DNA from: Paraburkholderia rhizosphaerae
GTDB lineage: Bacteria; Pseudomonadota; Gammaproteobacteria; Burkholderiales; Burkholderiaceae
Length of the DNA stretch: 40,971 bases
Assembly (NCBI RefSeq): GCF_004366595.1
Contig: NZ_SORE01000041.1
Coordinates: forward strand, 1-40,971
Reading direction: 5' to 3'
In this document: piece after piece, positions 1 to 8,700 of the stretch
Layout: each line of letters begins with the position of its first letter
Position numbering within the stretch: position 1 is the stretch's first letter
Made by a program: the position numbers and the translations under genes
Notes under the pieces: generated by a model
What the model was told of the DNA's origin: nothing
What the model saw: only the letters and a program-made list of their open reading frames with translations
Databases searched by the model: none

Positions 1-41
1 ATAGTGCGGATCCCCGTGTGAAAGTAGGTAATCGTCAGGCT
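1..41 (+). rRNA. rrf: 5S ribosomal RNA, 3' end only (partial)
   Basis: The first bases match the 3' third of a betaproteobacterial 5S rRNA, including the GTGTGAAAGTAGG helix-loop segment and the ATCGTCAGGC 3' arm that closes helix I. The 5' part and the rest of the rRNA operon lie left of the window. A terminator hairpin follows within 20 bases, so the rRNA transcript ends here. The exact 3' end is set by analogy. Confidence 0.85.
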
Positions 42-58
42 CCCCAGCAGCACACCGC

Positions 59-85
59 AAACCCCGCCACCAGGCGGGGTTTCGG
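59..85 (+). terminator. Intrinsic terminator of the rRNA operon
   Basis: A perfect 10-bp inverted repeat, AAACCCCGCC and GGCGGGGTTT, with a 4-base loop (ACCA) lies 18 bases after the 5S end. The T run is short and is partly the 3' arm itself. Position and symmetry fit an rRNA operon terminator. Confidence 0.85.
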
Positions 86-142
86 CGTTTACGGCAGACG
101 CTGAATAAGTGAGGGCTGTTCGAGGCGAAGCTCCGGCATGTA

Positions 143-171
143 TTGACAATGCTCGGTAGTTCCCCCATAAT
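143..171 (+). promoter_or_regulatory. Sigma-70 promoter of the tRNA-Tyr/Gly/Thr-tuf operon
   Basis: A consensus -35 box TTGACA (143-148) and a near-consensus -10 box CATAAT (166-171) are separated by 17 bases. Transcription would start near 178, a few bases before tRNA-Tyr. This is the best promoter match in the window, as expected for stable RNA plus EF-Tu. Confidence 0.85.
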
Positions 172-185
172 CATCAGTTCTCTGC

Positions 186-271
186 GGAGGGGTGCCCGAG
201 TGGCTAAAGGGGGCAGACTGTAAATCTGTTGGCTTACGCCTACGTTGGTTCGAATCCAACCTCCTCCACCA
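186..271 (+). tRNA. tyrT: tRNA-Tyr (anticodon GTA)
   Basis: The 86-base cloverleaf has a 7-bp acceptor stem (GGAGGGG with CTCCTCC, one G-T), discriminator A and an encoded CCA. The anticodon loop CTGTAAA gives GTA. A long variable arm follows, as expected for the class II bacterial tRNA-Tyr. It is the first gene of the tRNA-tuf transcript. Confidence 0.96.
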
Positions 272-310
272 GAATAAAGCTGAGCAGTAGTCGGGAATCG
301 ATAGATCCTT

Positions 311-384
311 GCGGGTGTAGCTCAATGGTAGAGCAGAAGCCTTCCAAGCTTACGACGAGGGTTCGATTCCCTTCACCCGCTCCA
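311..384 (+). tRNA. glyT: tRNA-Gly (anticodon TCC)
   Basis: The 74-base tRNA has acceptor arms GCGGGTG and CACCCGC, discriminator T and an encoded CCA. The anticodon loop CTTCCAA gives TCC, which reads GGA/GGG codons. The TTCGATT T-loop is intact. Confidence 0.96.
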
Positions 385-396
385 GCAAGAAGCATT

Positions 397-471
<75 letters not shown>

Positions 472-538
472 GCAGGTGTCGGTGATTGATTGTTTGCGCC
501 CCGCGCAACGTACGGATAAACCCTCTTAGGAGTCGAAA

Positions 539-1729
539 ATGGCCAAAGGTAAGTTTGAGCGGACCAAGCCGCACGTGAACGTGGGCACGATCGGTCACGT
601 TGATCACGGCAAGACCACGCTGACGGCGGCGATCACGACGGTGCTGACCGCGAAGTTCGGCGGGGAAGCGAAGGCGTACGACCAGATCGACGCGGCGCCG
701 GAAGAAAAGGCGCGCGGCATCACGATCAACACGGCGCACGTGGAGTACGAGACGGCGAACCGCCACTACGCACACGTTGACTGCCCGGGTCACGCGGACT
801 ACGTGAAGAACATGATCACGGGTGCGGCGCAGATGGACGGCGCAATCCTGGTGTGCTCGGCCGCTGACGGCCCGATGCCGCAAACGCGCGAGCACATCCT
901 GCTGGCGCGTCAGGTGGGCGTGCCGTACATCATCGTGTTCCTGAACAAGTGCGACATGGTGGACGACGCGGAACTGCTCGAGCTGGTGGAAATGGAAGTG
1001 CGCGAACTGCTGTCGAAGTACGACTTCCCGGGCGACGACACGCCGATCATCAAGGGTTCGGCGAAGCTGGCGCTGGAAGGCGACAAGGGCGAGCTGGGCG
1101 AAGTGGCGATCATGAACCTGGCCGACGCGCTGGACACGTACATCCCGACGCCGGAGCGCGCGGTGGATGGCGCGTTCCTGATGCCGGTGGAAGACGTGTT
1201 CTCGATCTCGGGTCGCGGTACGGTGGTGACGGGTCGTGTCGAGCGTGGCGTGATCAAGGTTGGCGAGGAAATCGAGATCGTCGGGATCAAGCCGACGGCG
1301 AAGACGACGTGCACGGGCGTGGAAATGTTCCGCAAGCTGCTCGACCAGGGTCAGGCGGGCGACAACGTGGGTATCCTGCTGCGCGGCACGAAGCGTGAAG
1401 ACGTGGAGCGTGGCCAGGTGCTGGCCAAGCCGGGTTCGATCACGCCGCACACGCACTTCACGGCTGAAGTGTACGTGCTGAGCAAGGATGAGGGCGGTCG
1501 TCACACGCCGTTCTTCAACAACTACCGTCCGCAGTTCTACTTCCGTACGACGGACGTGACGGGCTCGATCGAGCTGCCGAAGGACAAGGAAATGGTGATG
1601 CCGGGCGACAACGTGTCGATCACGGTGAAGCTGATTGCGCCGATCGCGATGGAAGAAGGTCTGCGTTTCGCCATCCGTGAAGGTGGCCGTACCGTCGGCG
1701 CCGGTGTCGTCGCCAAGATCATCGAGTAA
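539..1729 (+). CDS. tuf: Elongation factor Tu, copy 1
   Basis: EF-Tu (396 aa) is the GTPase that delivers aminoacyl-tRNA to the ribosomal A site in the cytoplasm. The G domain shows the P-loop GHVDHGKT (residues 19-26), the DCPGH motif near 81-85 and NKCD near 136-139. Domains 2 and 3 are complete to the usual C-terminal Glu. The start is ATG after TAGGAG. It is co-transcribed with the three upstream tRNAs. The protein is identical to the second copy at 22216-23406. I count five base differences between the copies, all synonymous, three of them within the first 18 bases, which points to ongoing gene conversion. Confidence 0.98.
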   Translation: MAKGKFERTKPHVNVGTIGHVDHGKTTLTAAITTVLTAKFGGEAKAYDQIDAAPEEKARGITINTAHVEYETANRHYAHVDCPGHADYVKNMITGAAQMDGAILVCSAADGPMPQTREHILLARQVGVPYIIVFLNKCDMVDDAELLELVEMEVRELLSKYDFPGDDTPIIKGSAKLALEGDKGELGEVAIMNLADALDTYIPTPERAVDGAFLMPVEDVFSISGRGTVVTGRVERGVIKVGEEIEIVGIKPTAKTTCTGVEMFRKLLDQGQAGDNVGILLRGTKREDVERGQVLAKPGSITPHTHFTAEVYVLSKDEGGRHTPFFNNYRPQFYFRTTDVTGSIELPKDKEMVMPGDNVSITVKLIAPIAMEEGLRFAIREGGRTVGAGVVAKIIE

Positions 1730-1760
1730 GCCAGCCAGTTCTCGTTGATCGGTTGTTTTC

Positions 1761-1784
1761 GGGGTTGGCGATGTCGTCAACCCC
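1761..1784 (+). other. Stem-loop between tuf and tRNA-Trp
   Basis: GGGGTTGGCG pairs with CGTCAACCCC over 10 bp (one G-T) around an ATGT tetraloop. No T run follows, so it looks more like an mRNA 3'-end or processing hairpin that separates the tuf message from tRNA-Trp than like a standard intrinsic terminator. Confidence 0.45.
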
Positions 1785-1793
1785 AAATGGTTT

Positions 1794-1869
1794 AGGGGTA
1801 TAGCTCAACTGGCAGAGCGTCGGTCTCCAAAACCGAAGGTTGGGGGTTCGATTCCCTCTGCCCCTGCCA
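1794..1869 (+). tRNA. trpT: tRNA-Trp (anticodon CCA)
   Basis: The 76-base tRNA has acceptor arms AGGGGTA and TGCCCCT, discriminator G and an encoded CCA. The anticodon loop CTCCAAA gives CCA. It sits 33 bases upstream of secE, a placement usual in proteobacteria, and is probably in the same transcript. Confidence 0.96.
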
Positions 1870-1902
1870 ATTCTCGCGTCAATGTGACGTTTGTAAGGTG
1901 TT

Positions 1903-2283
1903 ATGGCGAATCCATCCGTCGAAACTGTAAATACGTCCGGTGACAAGCTGATGCTGGTTGTCGGCGTATTGTTGGTCGTGGCCGGGTTCGTGGGGTTCTT
2001 CTGGCTCAACGGCCAGGAATGGTACGTTCGCGGTGCGGCCTTGGCCGTTGGTTTGATCGCGGGCGTCGCAGTCGGTCTCCTTTCAGCGCCTGGCAAGGGT
2101 TTTATCGCGTTCGCCAAGGACTCATATAAAGAGGTCCGCAAGGTAGTGTGGCCGACTCGTAAAGAGGCGAGCCAAACGACCCTTGTCGTCTTCGGGTTCG
2201 TGTTAGTCATGGCGCTATTTCTTTGGATTTGTGACAAATCCATAGAATGGGCGATTTTCTCGGCGATTCTGGGTTGGAAATGA
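1903..2283 (+). CDS. secE: Preprotein translocase subunit SecE
   Basis: SecE is the essential clamp subunit of the SecYEG channel in the inner membrane. The 126-residue protein has the long three-helix form: hydrophobic segments at about 16-37, 43-66 and 90-125. The conserved amphipathic stretch with DSYKEVRKVVWPTR lies just before the last helix. Length matches the 127-residue E. coli protein. Its stop codon is one base from the nusG start, the classic secE-nusG pair. Confidence 0.95.
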   Translation: MANPSVETVNTSGDKLMLVVGVLLVVAGFVGFFWLNGQEWYVRGAALAVGLIAGVAVGLLSAPGKGFIAFAKDSYKEVRKVVWPTRKEASQTTLVVFGFVLVMALFLWICDKSIEWAIFSAILGWK

Positions 2284-2284
2284 T

Positions 2285-2842
2285 ATGAGCGATACGCCGG
2301 CATCCCCGAGTGGAAAACGTTGGTACGTCGTGCACGCCTACTCCGGAATGGAGAAGAGCGTGCAGCGTGCGCTTCAGGAGCGCATCGAGCGGGCTGGCAT
2401 GCAAGATAAGTTCGGCCAGATCCTTGTTCCGACGGAAGAGGTAGTTGAAGTAAAGGGTGGTCATAAGTCGGTGACGGAGCGTCGGTTTTTTCCGGGCTAC
2501 GTCCTCGTCGAGATGGAGATGACCGATGAAACGTGGCACCTGGTCAAGAACACGGCCAAGGTCACCGGGTTCGTCGGGGGCGCACGTAACCGCCCGAGTC
2601 CGATTTCGCCGCGCGAGGTCGAAAAAATCATGTCGCAGATGCAGGAAGGCGTCGAGAAGCCGAGGCCAAAGACCCTGTTCGAAGTCGGCGAGATGGTTCG
2701 CGTGAAAGATGGCCCATTCACTGACTTCAACGGTAGCGTTGAAGAAGTCAACTACGAAAAGTCGCGAGTTCGCGTTTCTGTCACCATTTTCGGTCGTGCG
2801 ACACCGGTTGAACTGGAATTCGGACAGGTTGAGAAGTTGTAA
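2285..2842 (+). CDS. nusG: Transcription termination/antitermination factor NusG
   Basis: NusG binds elongating RNA polymerase at the clamp, suppresses pausing and links the polymerase to Rho or to ribosomal S10. The 185-residue protein has an N-terminal NGN domain starting at the WYVVHAYSGMEKSV stretch (about 13-26) and a C-terminal KOW domain with VRVKDGPFTDFNGSVEEV (about 137-154). It starts with ATG one base after the secE stop, implying translational coupling. A 12-bp hairpin follows the gene. Confidence 0.96.
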   Translation: MSDTPASPSGKRWYVVHAYSGMEKSVQRALQERIERAGMQDKFGQILVPTEEVVEVKGGHKSVTERRFFPGYVLVEMEMTDETWHLVKNTAKVTGFVGGARNRPSPISPREVEKIMSQMQEGVEKPRPKTLFEVGEMVRVKDGPFTDFNGSVEEVNYEKSRVRVSVTIFGRATPVELEFGQVEKL

Positions 2843-2851
2843 TCAGTTCCA

Positions 2852-2883
2852 GCGGATCGCGCCAATGGCGCGATCCGCGTTTC
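2852..2883 (+). terminator. Hairpin between nusG and rplK (possible attenuator)
   Basis: GCGGATCGCGCC and GGCGCGATCCGC form a perfect 12-bp repeat with a 3-base loop, 10 bases after the nusG stop. Only three T residues follow, so termination would be partial at best. It separates secE-nusG from the L11-L1 unit. I saw no clear promoter between it and rplK. Confidence 0.45.
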
Positions 2884-2990
2884 GCGCTTACGGCTCGCGT
2901 AATGGCCGTTGAGGAGCGTCAGTAGCTGAAGTTGGCGAACGCGCGCTACTACTCACTGAACGCACACGCGTTCCCACGAGGTTTGCAAAT

Positions 2991-3422
2991 ATGGCAAAGA
3001 AAATCGTCGGCTTTATCAAGCTGCAGATTCCTGCAGGTAAAGCCAATCCGTCGCCGCCGGTCGGCCCGGCATTGGGTCAGCGCGGCCTGAATATCATGGA
3101 GTTCTGCAAGGCGTTCAACGCACAGACTCAAGCGATGGAACCGGGTCTCCCGATTCCCGTCGTTATCACCGCCTTCGCTGACAAGAGCTTCACGTTCGTC
3201 CTCAAGACGCCGCCGGCCACGGTTCTGATCAAGAAGGCTGCGAAGGTCGACAAGGGCTCGAGCAAGCCGCACACGGACAAAGTCGGCAAGATCACCCGTG
3301 CGCAAGCTGAAGAAATCGCCAAAACGAAGATGCCGGACCTCACCGCAGCCGATATGGACGCAGCGGTTCGTACCATCGCTGGCAGCGCCCGCTCGATGGG
3401 CATCACCGTGGAGGGCGTGTAA
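2991..3422 (+). CDS. rplK: 50S ribosomal protein L11
   Basis: L11 forms the GTPase-associated centre with 23S rRNA and the L10-L12 stalk, and is needed for stringent-response sensing by RelA. The 143-residue protein has the N-terminal proline-rich motif PAGKANPSPPVGPALGQRG (about 14-32), the site where thiostrepton-type drugs bind in the family, and a C-terminal rRNA-binding domain ending in SARSMGITVEGV. The start is ATG after GAGGTTTGCAAAT. It abuts rplA with no gap. In E. coli, L1 represses this pair by binding the rplK leader; I did not resolve that site here. Confidence 0.97.
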   Translation: MAKKIVGFIKLQIPAGKANPSPPVGPALGQRGLNIMEFCKAFNAQTQAMEPGLPIPVVITAFADKSFTFVLKTPPATVLIKKAAKVDKGSSKPHTDKVGKITRAQAEEIAKTKMPDLTAADMDAAVRTIAGSARSMGITVEGV

Positions 3423-4121
3423 ATGGCTAAGCTTTCAAAGCGTCTGCAGGCATTCGCAAACAAGGTTGATCGTCAAAAGCTGTACCCGATCAACGATGCT
3501 CTGTCGCTGGTTAAAGAATGTGCGAGCGCGAAATTCGATGAGTCGATCGACGTTGCGGTGCAACTCGGCATCGACGCGAAGAAGTCGGACCAGGTCGTTC
3601 GCGGCTCGGTAGTCTTGCCGTCGGGTACCGGTAAGTCAGTGCGCGTGGCGGTTTTCGCGCAAGGCGAAAAGGCTGAACAGGCACGTGCCGCCGGCGCCGA
3701 GATCGTTGGTATGGAAGACCTCGCCGAGCAAGTGAAGGCGGGTAACCTGAACTTCGACGTGGTCATCGCCTCTCCGGACACGATGCGCGTGGTCGGTACA
3801 CTGGGTCAAATCCTCGGTCCCCGCGGCCTGATGCCGAACCCGAAGGTAGGTACGGTGACGCCGGACGTGGCGACTGCCGTGAAGAACGCAAAGGCCGGTC
3901 AAGTGCAGTTCCGTGTTGACAAGGCAGGCATTATCCACGCAACGATCGGTCGTGCTTCGTTCGAACCCGCAGCGCTGCGCAGCAACCTCGACGCACTTGT
4001 CGAAGCGCTGCAAAAGGCGAAGCCGGCGACGAGCAAGGGCGTGTATCTGCGTAAGATCGCGCTGTCGAGCACGATGGGCGTGGGCGTGCGCGTCGACCAG
4101 ACGTCGCTGGCCGCGCAGTAA
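3423..4121 (+). CDS. rplA: 50S ribosomal protein L1
   Basis: L1 is the flexible stalk protein that moves E-site tRNA out of the ribosome and, in E. coli, represses its own rplKA message. The 232-residue protein matches the family length (E. coli 234). The LGPRGLMPNPKVGTVTPDV stretch (about 131-149) is the family hallmark. The ATG directly follows the rplK stop codon. A 300-base leader then precedes rplJ. Confidence 0.97.
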   Translation: MAKLSKRLQAFANKVDRQKLYPINDALSLVKECASAKFDESIDVAVQLGIDAKKSDQVVRGSVVLPSGTGKSVRVAVFAQGEKAEQARAAGAEIVGMEDLAEQVKAGNLNFDVVIASPDTMRVVGTLGQILGPRGLMPNPKVGTVTPDVATAVKNAKAGQVQFRVDKAGIIHATIGRASFEPAALRSNLDALVEALQKAKPATSKGVYLRKIALSSTMGVGVRVDQTSLAAQ

Positions 4122-4428
4122 AGAGTTTGGCGCTTCCGAGCCAGTGAGGGCGGAAGCGCGTGAAGGGCTTTGGGCGGTCGCAAGCTGAGCGGTAAGCAGC
4201 GAGTGACCGGTTGTCAAAGACCGTTGGTGGGAGCGCAGCAATCGGGCGTGACCTTAATTCAAGCCAACGCAGATGGCGAACCCGAAAAGGTTTTGTGGTG
4301 ATGAAGCCGTTAGGCACCCTCGGTGACGGGAGTGTCGGGCGGTCGAAATACTCCTTGACTGGTCGGACGCCGTTGTTGAACGCGGTGCACGAAGCGCAAG
4401 TGAAGTGCACCGAATCTGGAGGTTAACC
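4122..4428 (+). promoter_or_regulatory. rplJ leader, probable L10-L12 autoregulatory region
   Basis: This 307-base gap holds no supported gene. Its position, directly before rplJ after rplKA, is where proteobacteria carry the L10 leader, an mRNA structure bound by the L10(L12) complex to repress translation. Its last 190 bases contain several short complementary stretches and the segment CCTTAATTCAAGCC (4252-4265). I did not fold it, so the assignment rests mainly on position. Confidence 0.5.
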
Positions 4429-4926
4429 GTGCCACTGAACAAAGAAGGTAAGCAGGCCGTCGTGGCTGAGGTTTCCGCGCAAGTCGGGAAAGCTCAGACC
4501 ATCGTTCTGGCCGAGTATCGTGGGATCACGGTTGGCGATCTGACCAAGCTGCGCGCGAAAGCGCGCGAGCAGAAGGTGTACCTGCGCGTTCTGAAGAACA
4601 CGCTGGCGCGTCGCGCTGTCGAGGGTACTCCGTTTGCTCCGCTGGCTGAGCAGATGACCGGTCCTCTGATCTACGGCATCTCTGAAGATGCGATTGCCGC
4701 CGCTAAAGTCGTCAACGAATTTAGCAAAGGCAATGAGAAGTTGATCATCAAGGCTGGTTCCTACGAAGGCAAGGTGATGGACAAGGCTGGCGTACAAGCG
4801 CTGGCCAACATCCCGAGTCGCGAGGAACTGCTCTCCAAGCTGTTGTTCGTTATGCAAGCACCTGTTTCTGGCTTTGCGCGCGCATTGGCTGCGCTGGCTG
4901 AAAAGAAGCAGGGCGAAGCTGCCTAA
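4429..4926 (+). CDS. rplJ: 50S ribosomal protein L10
   Basis: L10 anchors the L7/L12 dimers at the base of the ribosomal stalk. I chose the GTG at 4429 because GGAGG lies 6 bases upstream and the protein then begins PLNKEGKQAVVAEV after the initiator, as in the family. It is 165 residues, like E. coli. An upstream in-frame ATG at 4405 would add eight residues unlike the family. The C-terminal helix (about 135-160) is the L12-binding arm. rplL follows after 63 bases. Confidence 0.96.
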   Translation: MPLNKEGKQAVVAEVSAQVGKAQTIVLAEYRGITVGDLTKLRAKAREQKVYLRVLKNTLARRAVEGTPFAPLAEQMTGPLIYGISEDAIAAAKVVNEFSKGNEKLIIKAGSYEGKVMDKAGVQALANIPSREELLSKLLFVMQAPVSGFARALAALAEKKQGEAA

Positions 4927-4989
4927 CGTACTTCAGCCGGGCGTAAAGGATCGCTGGCTGTATCCGAATTCAATCTAGGAGTATTTCAA

Positions 4990-5367
4990 ATGGCAATCGC
5001 AAAAGAAGACATCCTCGAAGCCGTAGGCTCGATGTCGGTTCTGGAACTGAACGAACTGGTCAAGGCGTTCGAAGAGAAGTTTGGCGTATCGGCTGCTGCT
5101 GTCGCAGTTGCGGGCCCGGCGGGCGCTGGCGGCGGTGCTGCTGCCGTGGAAGAACAAACCGAGTTCACGGTTATCTTGACGGAAACCGGCGCGAACAAGG
5201 TGTCCGTAATTAAGGCGGTTCGTGAACTGACGGGCTTGGGCCTGAAGGAAGCGAAGGACCTGGTCGACGGTGCACCGAAGCCAGTCAAGGAAGCGGTACC
5301 GAAGGCTGCCGCTGAAGAGGCGAAGAAGAAGCTGGAAGACGCAGGCGCGAAGGCTGAAATCAAGTAA
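4990..5367 (+). CDS. rplL: 50S ribosomal protein L7/L12
   Basis: L7/L12 is the multi-copy stalk protein that recruits and activates translational GTPases. The 125-residue chain has an N-terminal dimerisation domain (1-35), an Ala/Gly-rich hinge (about 36-52) and a C-terminal domain with VSVIKAVRELTGLGLKEAKD (about 71-90). It starts with ATG after CTAGGAG. An attenuator-like hairpin lies 18 bases after the stop. Confidence 0.97.
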   Translation: MAIAKEDILEAVGSMSVLELNELVKAFEEKFGVSAAAVAVAGPAGAGGGAAAVEEQTEFTVILTETGANKVSVIKAVRELTGLGLKEAKDLVDGAPKPVKEAVPKAAAEEAKKKLEDAGAKAEIK

Positions 5368-5385
5368 TTTTCGGCGCGCTATGCG

Positions 5386-5418
5386 AAGGCTGGCGGTTAA
5401 ATCACCGCCGGCCTTTTT
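5386..5418 (+). terminator. Attenuator-like terminator between rplL and rpoB
   Basis: AAGGCTGGCGGT and ACCGCCGGCCTT form a 12-bp stem (one G-T) with a 6-base loop, followed by a T run to 5418. In E. coli a partial terminator at the same place lowers rpoBC transcription relative to ribosomal protein genes; the same role is likely. The remaining bases up to 5734 hold no gene. They carry a weaker CGCTTC/GAAGCG hairpin at 5509-5532, where E. coli has an RNase III site, but I cannot show processing. Confidence 0.85.
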
Positions 5419-5734
5419 GTGCTTTGTGGGGACGGCGTTTCCCGCGCTGTTTTTGGCGACAATGTCCCCTAGAAGCCAAAGAAAACCGTCATTTCGTAAG
5501 TTAAGTGGCGCTTCTCTTTGTCTTCTGAAGCGACTGCAGAAGGCAAGTTTGGTCGGGCGGCGGGCAACACAGGCATCCGCTGCCGTCAGCCAGCGGTTGG
5601 TAGCGGCCAACCACCAAGCTTCTCGGCTCGTTCAAGCCATCGGACGGCCAACGGGTCTCAGTCGGTGAACACTCGGGTTGTCACATCAAGGTATCTCGCC
5701 TCGACAACAATGCCCGCCGTGATTCGGAGATCGT

Positions 5735-8700
5735 ATGCAATATTCCTTCACCGAGAAGAAGCGTATTCGCAAGAGTTTCGCGAAGCGCCCCATCGTTCAC
5801 CAAGTACCTTTCCTGCTGGCCACCCAGCTTGAATCATTCAGCACGTTTCTGCAAGCAGAAGTGCCGGCTACCCAACGCAAGCCTGAGGGTCTGCAGGCCG
5901 CGTTTACGTCGGTATTCCCGATTGTTTCTCATAACGGCTTTGCCCGTCTAGAGTTTGTCAGCTACATGTTGTCGCCGCCGGCGTTCAACATCAAGGAATG
6001 TCAACAGCGTGGCTTGACGTACTGCTCCGCGCTGCGCGCGAAAGTGCGACTCGTGCTGCTCGACAAGGAGTCGCCGAGCAAGCCTGTCGTCAAGGAAGTC
6101 AAGGAGCAAGAGGTGTACATGGGCGAGATTCCGCTCATGACGCCGACGGGCTCGTTTGTGATCAACGGCACTGAGCGCGTGATCGTTTCGCAGTTGCATC
6201 GTTCGCCGGGCGTGTTCTTCGAACACGACAAAGGCAAGACGCACAGCTCCGGCAAACTGCTGTTTTCGGCGCGGATCATCCCTTACCGCGGTTCGTGGCT
6301 CGATTTCGAGTTCGACCCGAAGGACGTGCTGTACTTCCGCGTCGACCGTCGCCGCAAGATGCCGGTCACGATCCTGTTGAAGGCGATCGGCCTTACGCCG
6401 GAACAGATCCTCGCGAACTTCTTCGTATTCGATAATTTCGCGCTGATGCCGGAAGGCGCGCAGATGGAGTTCGTGCCCGAGCGTCTGCGTGGCGAAGTCG
6501 CGCGTTTCGACATTAGCGACCGCGACGGCAACGTGATCGTCACGAAGGACAAGCGGATCAACGCGAAGCACATTCGCGACCTCGATAACGCAAAGACGAA
6601 ATTTATTTCGGTCCCCGAAGATTATCTGCTCGGCCGTGTGCTCGCGAAAAACGTGATCGACGGCGAAACCGGTGAAGTCATCGCGAACGCGAACGACGAA
6701 ATCACCGAGACGGTGCTCGAGAAACTGCGCGAAGCGAAGATCAAGGACATCCAGACGCTCTACACGAATGATCTGGACCAGGGTCCTTATATCTCGTCGA
6801 CGCTGCGTATCGACGAAACCGCTGACCGGATGGCCGCGCGTATCGCAATCTATCGGATGATGCGTCCGGGCGAGCCGCCGACCGAAGAAGCGGTCGAAGC
6901 GCTGTTCAATCGCCTGTTCTACAGCGAAGACGCGTACGACCTGTCGAAGGTCGGCCGTATGAAGTTCAACCGCCGTGTCGGCCGGGATGAAATCATCGGC
7001 CCGATGACGCTGCAGGACGACGACATCCTTGCGACGATCAAGATCCTCGTCGAGCTGCGCAACGGCAAGGGCGAAGTGGACGATATCGACCACCTGGGCA
7101 ATCGTCGCGTGCGTTGCGTCGGTGAACTTGCGGAGAATCAGTTCCGCGCCGGACTCGTGCGTGTCGAGCGTGCGGTGAAGGAGCGTCTGGGCCAGGCGGA
7201 AAGCGAAAACCTGATGCCGCACGACCTGATCAATTCGAAGCCGATTTCGTCGGCAATTCGCGAGTTCTTCGGTTCGTCGCAGCTGTCGCAGTTTATGGAC
7301 CAGACGAACCCGCTGTCGGAAATCACGCACAAGCGTCGCGTTTCCGCACTGGGCCCGGGCGGTCTGACGCGTGAGCGCGCAGGCTTCGAAGTGCGCGACG
7401 TGCACCCGACGCACTATGGTCGCGTGTGCCCGATCGAAACGCCGGAAGGTCCGAACATCGGTCTGATCAACTCGCTGGCGCTGTACGCGCACCTGAACGA
7501 ATACGGCTTCCTCGAAACGCCGTATCGCAAGGTGACGGACGGCAAGGTGACCGACCAGATCGACTATCTGTCGGCGATCGAAGAAGGCCGTTATGTGATC
7601 GCGCAGGCGAACGCCGCGGTGGCAGATGACGGCACGCTGACCGACGAACTGGTGTCGTCGCGTGAAGCGGGCGAAACGCTGATGGTCACGCCGGACCGCA
7701 TCCAGTACATGGACGTGGCGCCGTCGCAGATCGTGTCAGTTGCTGCGTCGCTGATTCCGTTCCTCGAGCACGACGACGCGAACCGCGCATTGATGGGCTC
7801 GAACATGCAGCGCCAGGCGGTGCCGTGTCTGCGTCCGGAAAAGGCGGTGGTCGGTACGGGCATCGAGCGTACGGTCGCGGTCGACTCGGGTACGACAGTG
7901 CAGGCGTTCCGCGGTGGTGTGGTCGATTACGTCGACGCAGGCCGTATGGTGATCCGCGTGAACGACGACGAAGCCGTCGCCGGCGACGTCGGCGTGGACA
8001 TCTACAACCTGATCAAGTACACGCGTTCGAACCAGAACACGAACATCAACCAGCGCCCGATCGTGAAGGTCGGCGACATCGTGTCGCGCGGCGACGTGCT
8101 GGCCGATGGCGCATCGACTGACCTCGGCGAACTCGCGCTGGGTCAGAACATGCTGGTCGCGTTCATGCCGTGGAACGGCTACAACTTCGAAGACTCGATC
8201 CTGATCTCGGAGAAGGTCGTCGCGGACGATCGCTACACGTCGATCCACATCGAAGAGCTGAACGTGGTCGCTCGCGACACGAAGCTCGGACCGGAAGAAA
8301 TCACGCGCGATATTTCGAACCTCGCGGAAGTGCAGCTTGGCCGTCTCGACGAGTCGGGCATTGTGTACATCGGCGCGGAAGTCGAAGCAGGCGACGTGCT
8401 GGTCGGCAAGGTCACGCCGAAGGGCGAAACCCAACTGACGCCGGAAGAAAAGCTGCTGCGCGCGATCTTCGGCGAGAAGGCGTCCGACGTGAAGGACACG
8501 TCGCTGCGCGTGCCGTCGGGCATGAGCGGCACGGTCATCGACGTGCAGGTGTTCACGCGTGAAGGCATCCAGCGCGACAAGCGCGCGCAACAGATCATCG
8601 ACGATGAACTGAAGCGCTATCGCCTCGACCTGAACGACCAGCTGCGTATCGTCGAAGGCGATGCATTCCAGCGTCTGGCACGCATGCTCGTCGGCAAGGT

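Noticed and set aside
4211..4426. 71-codon frame within the rplJ leader
   Set aside because: Poor start context, no family resemblance, and it overlaps the expected L10 leader and the rplJ ribosome binding site.
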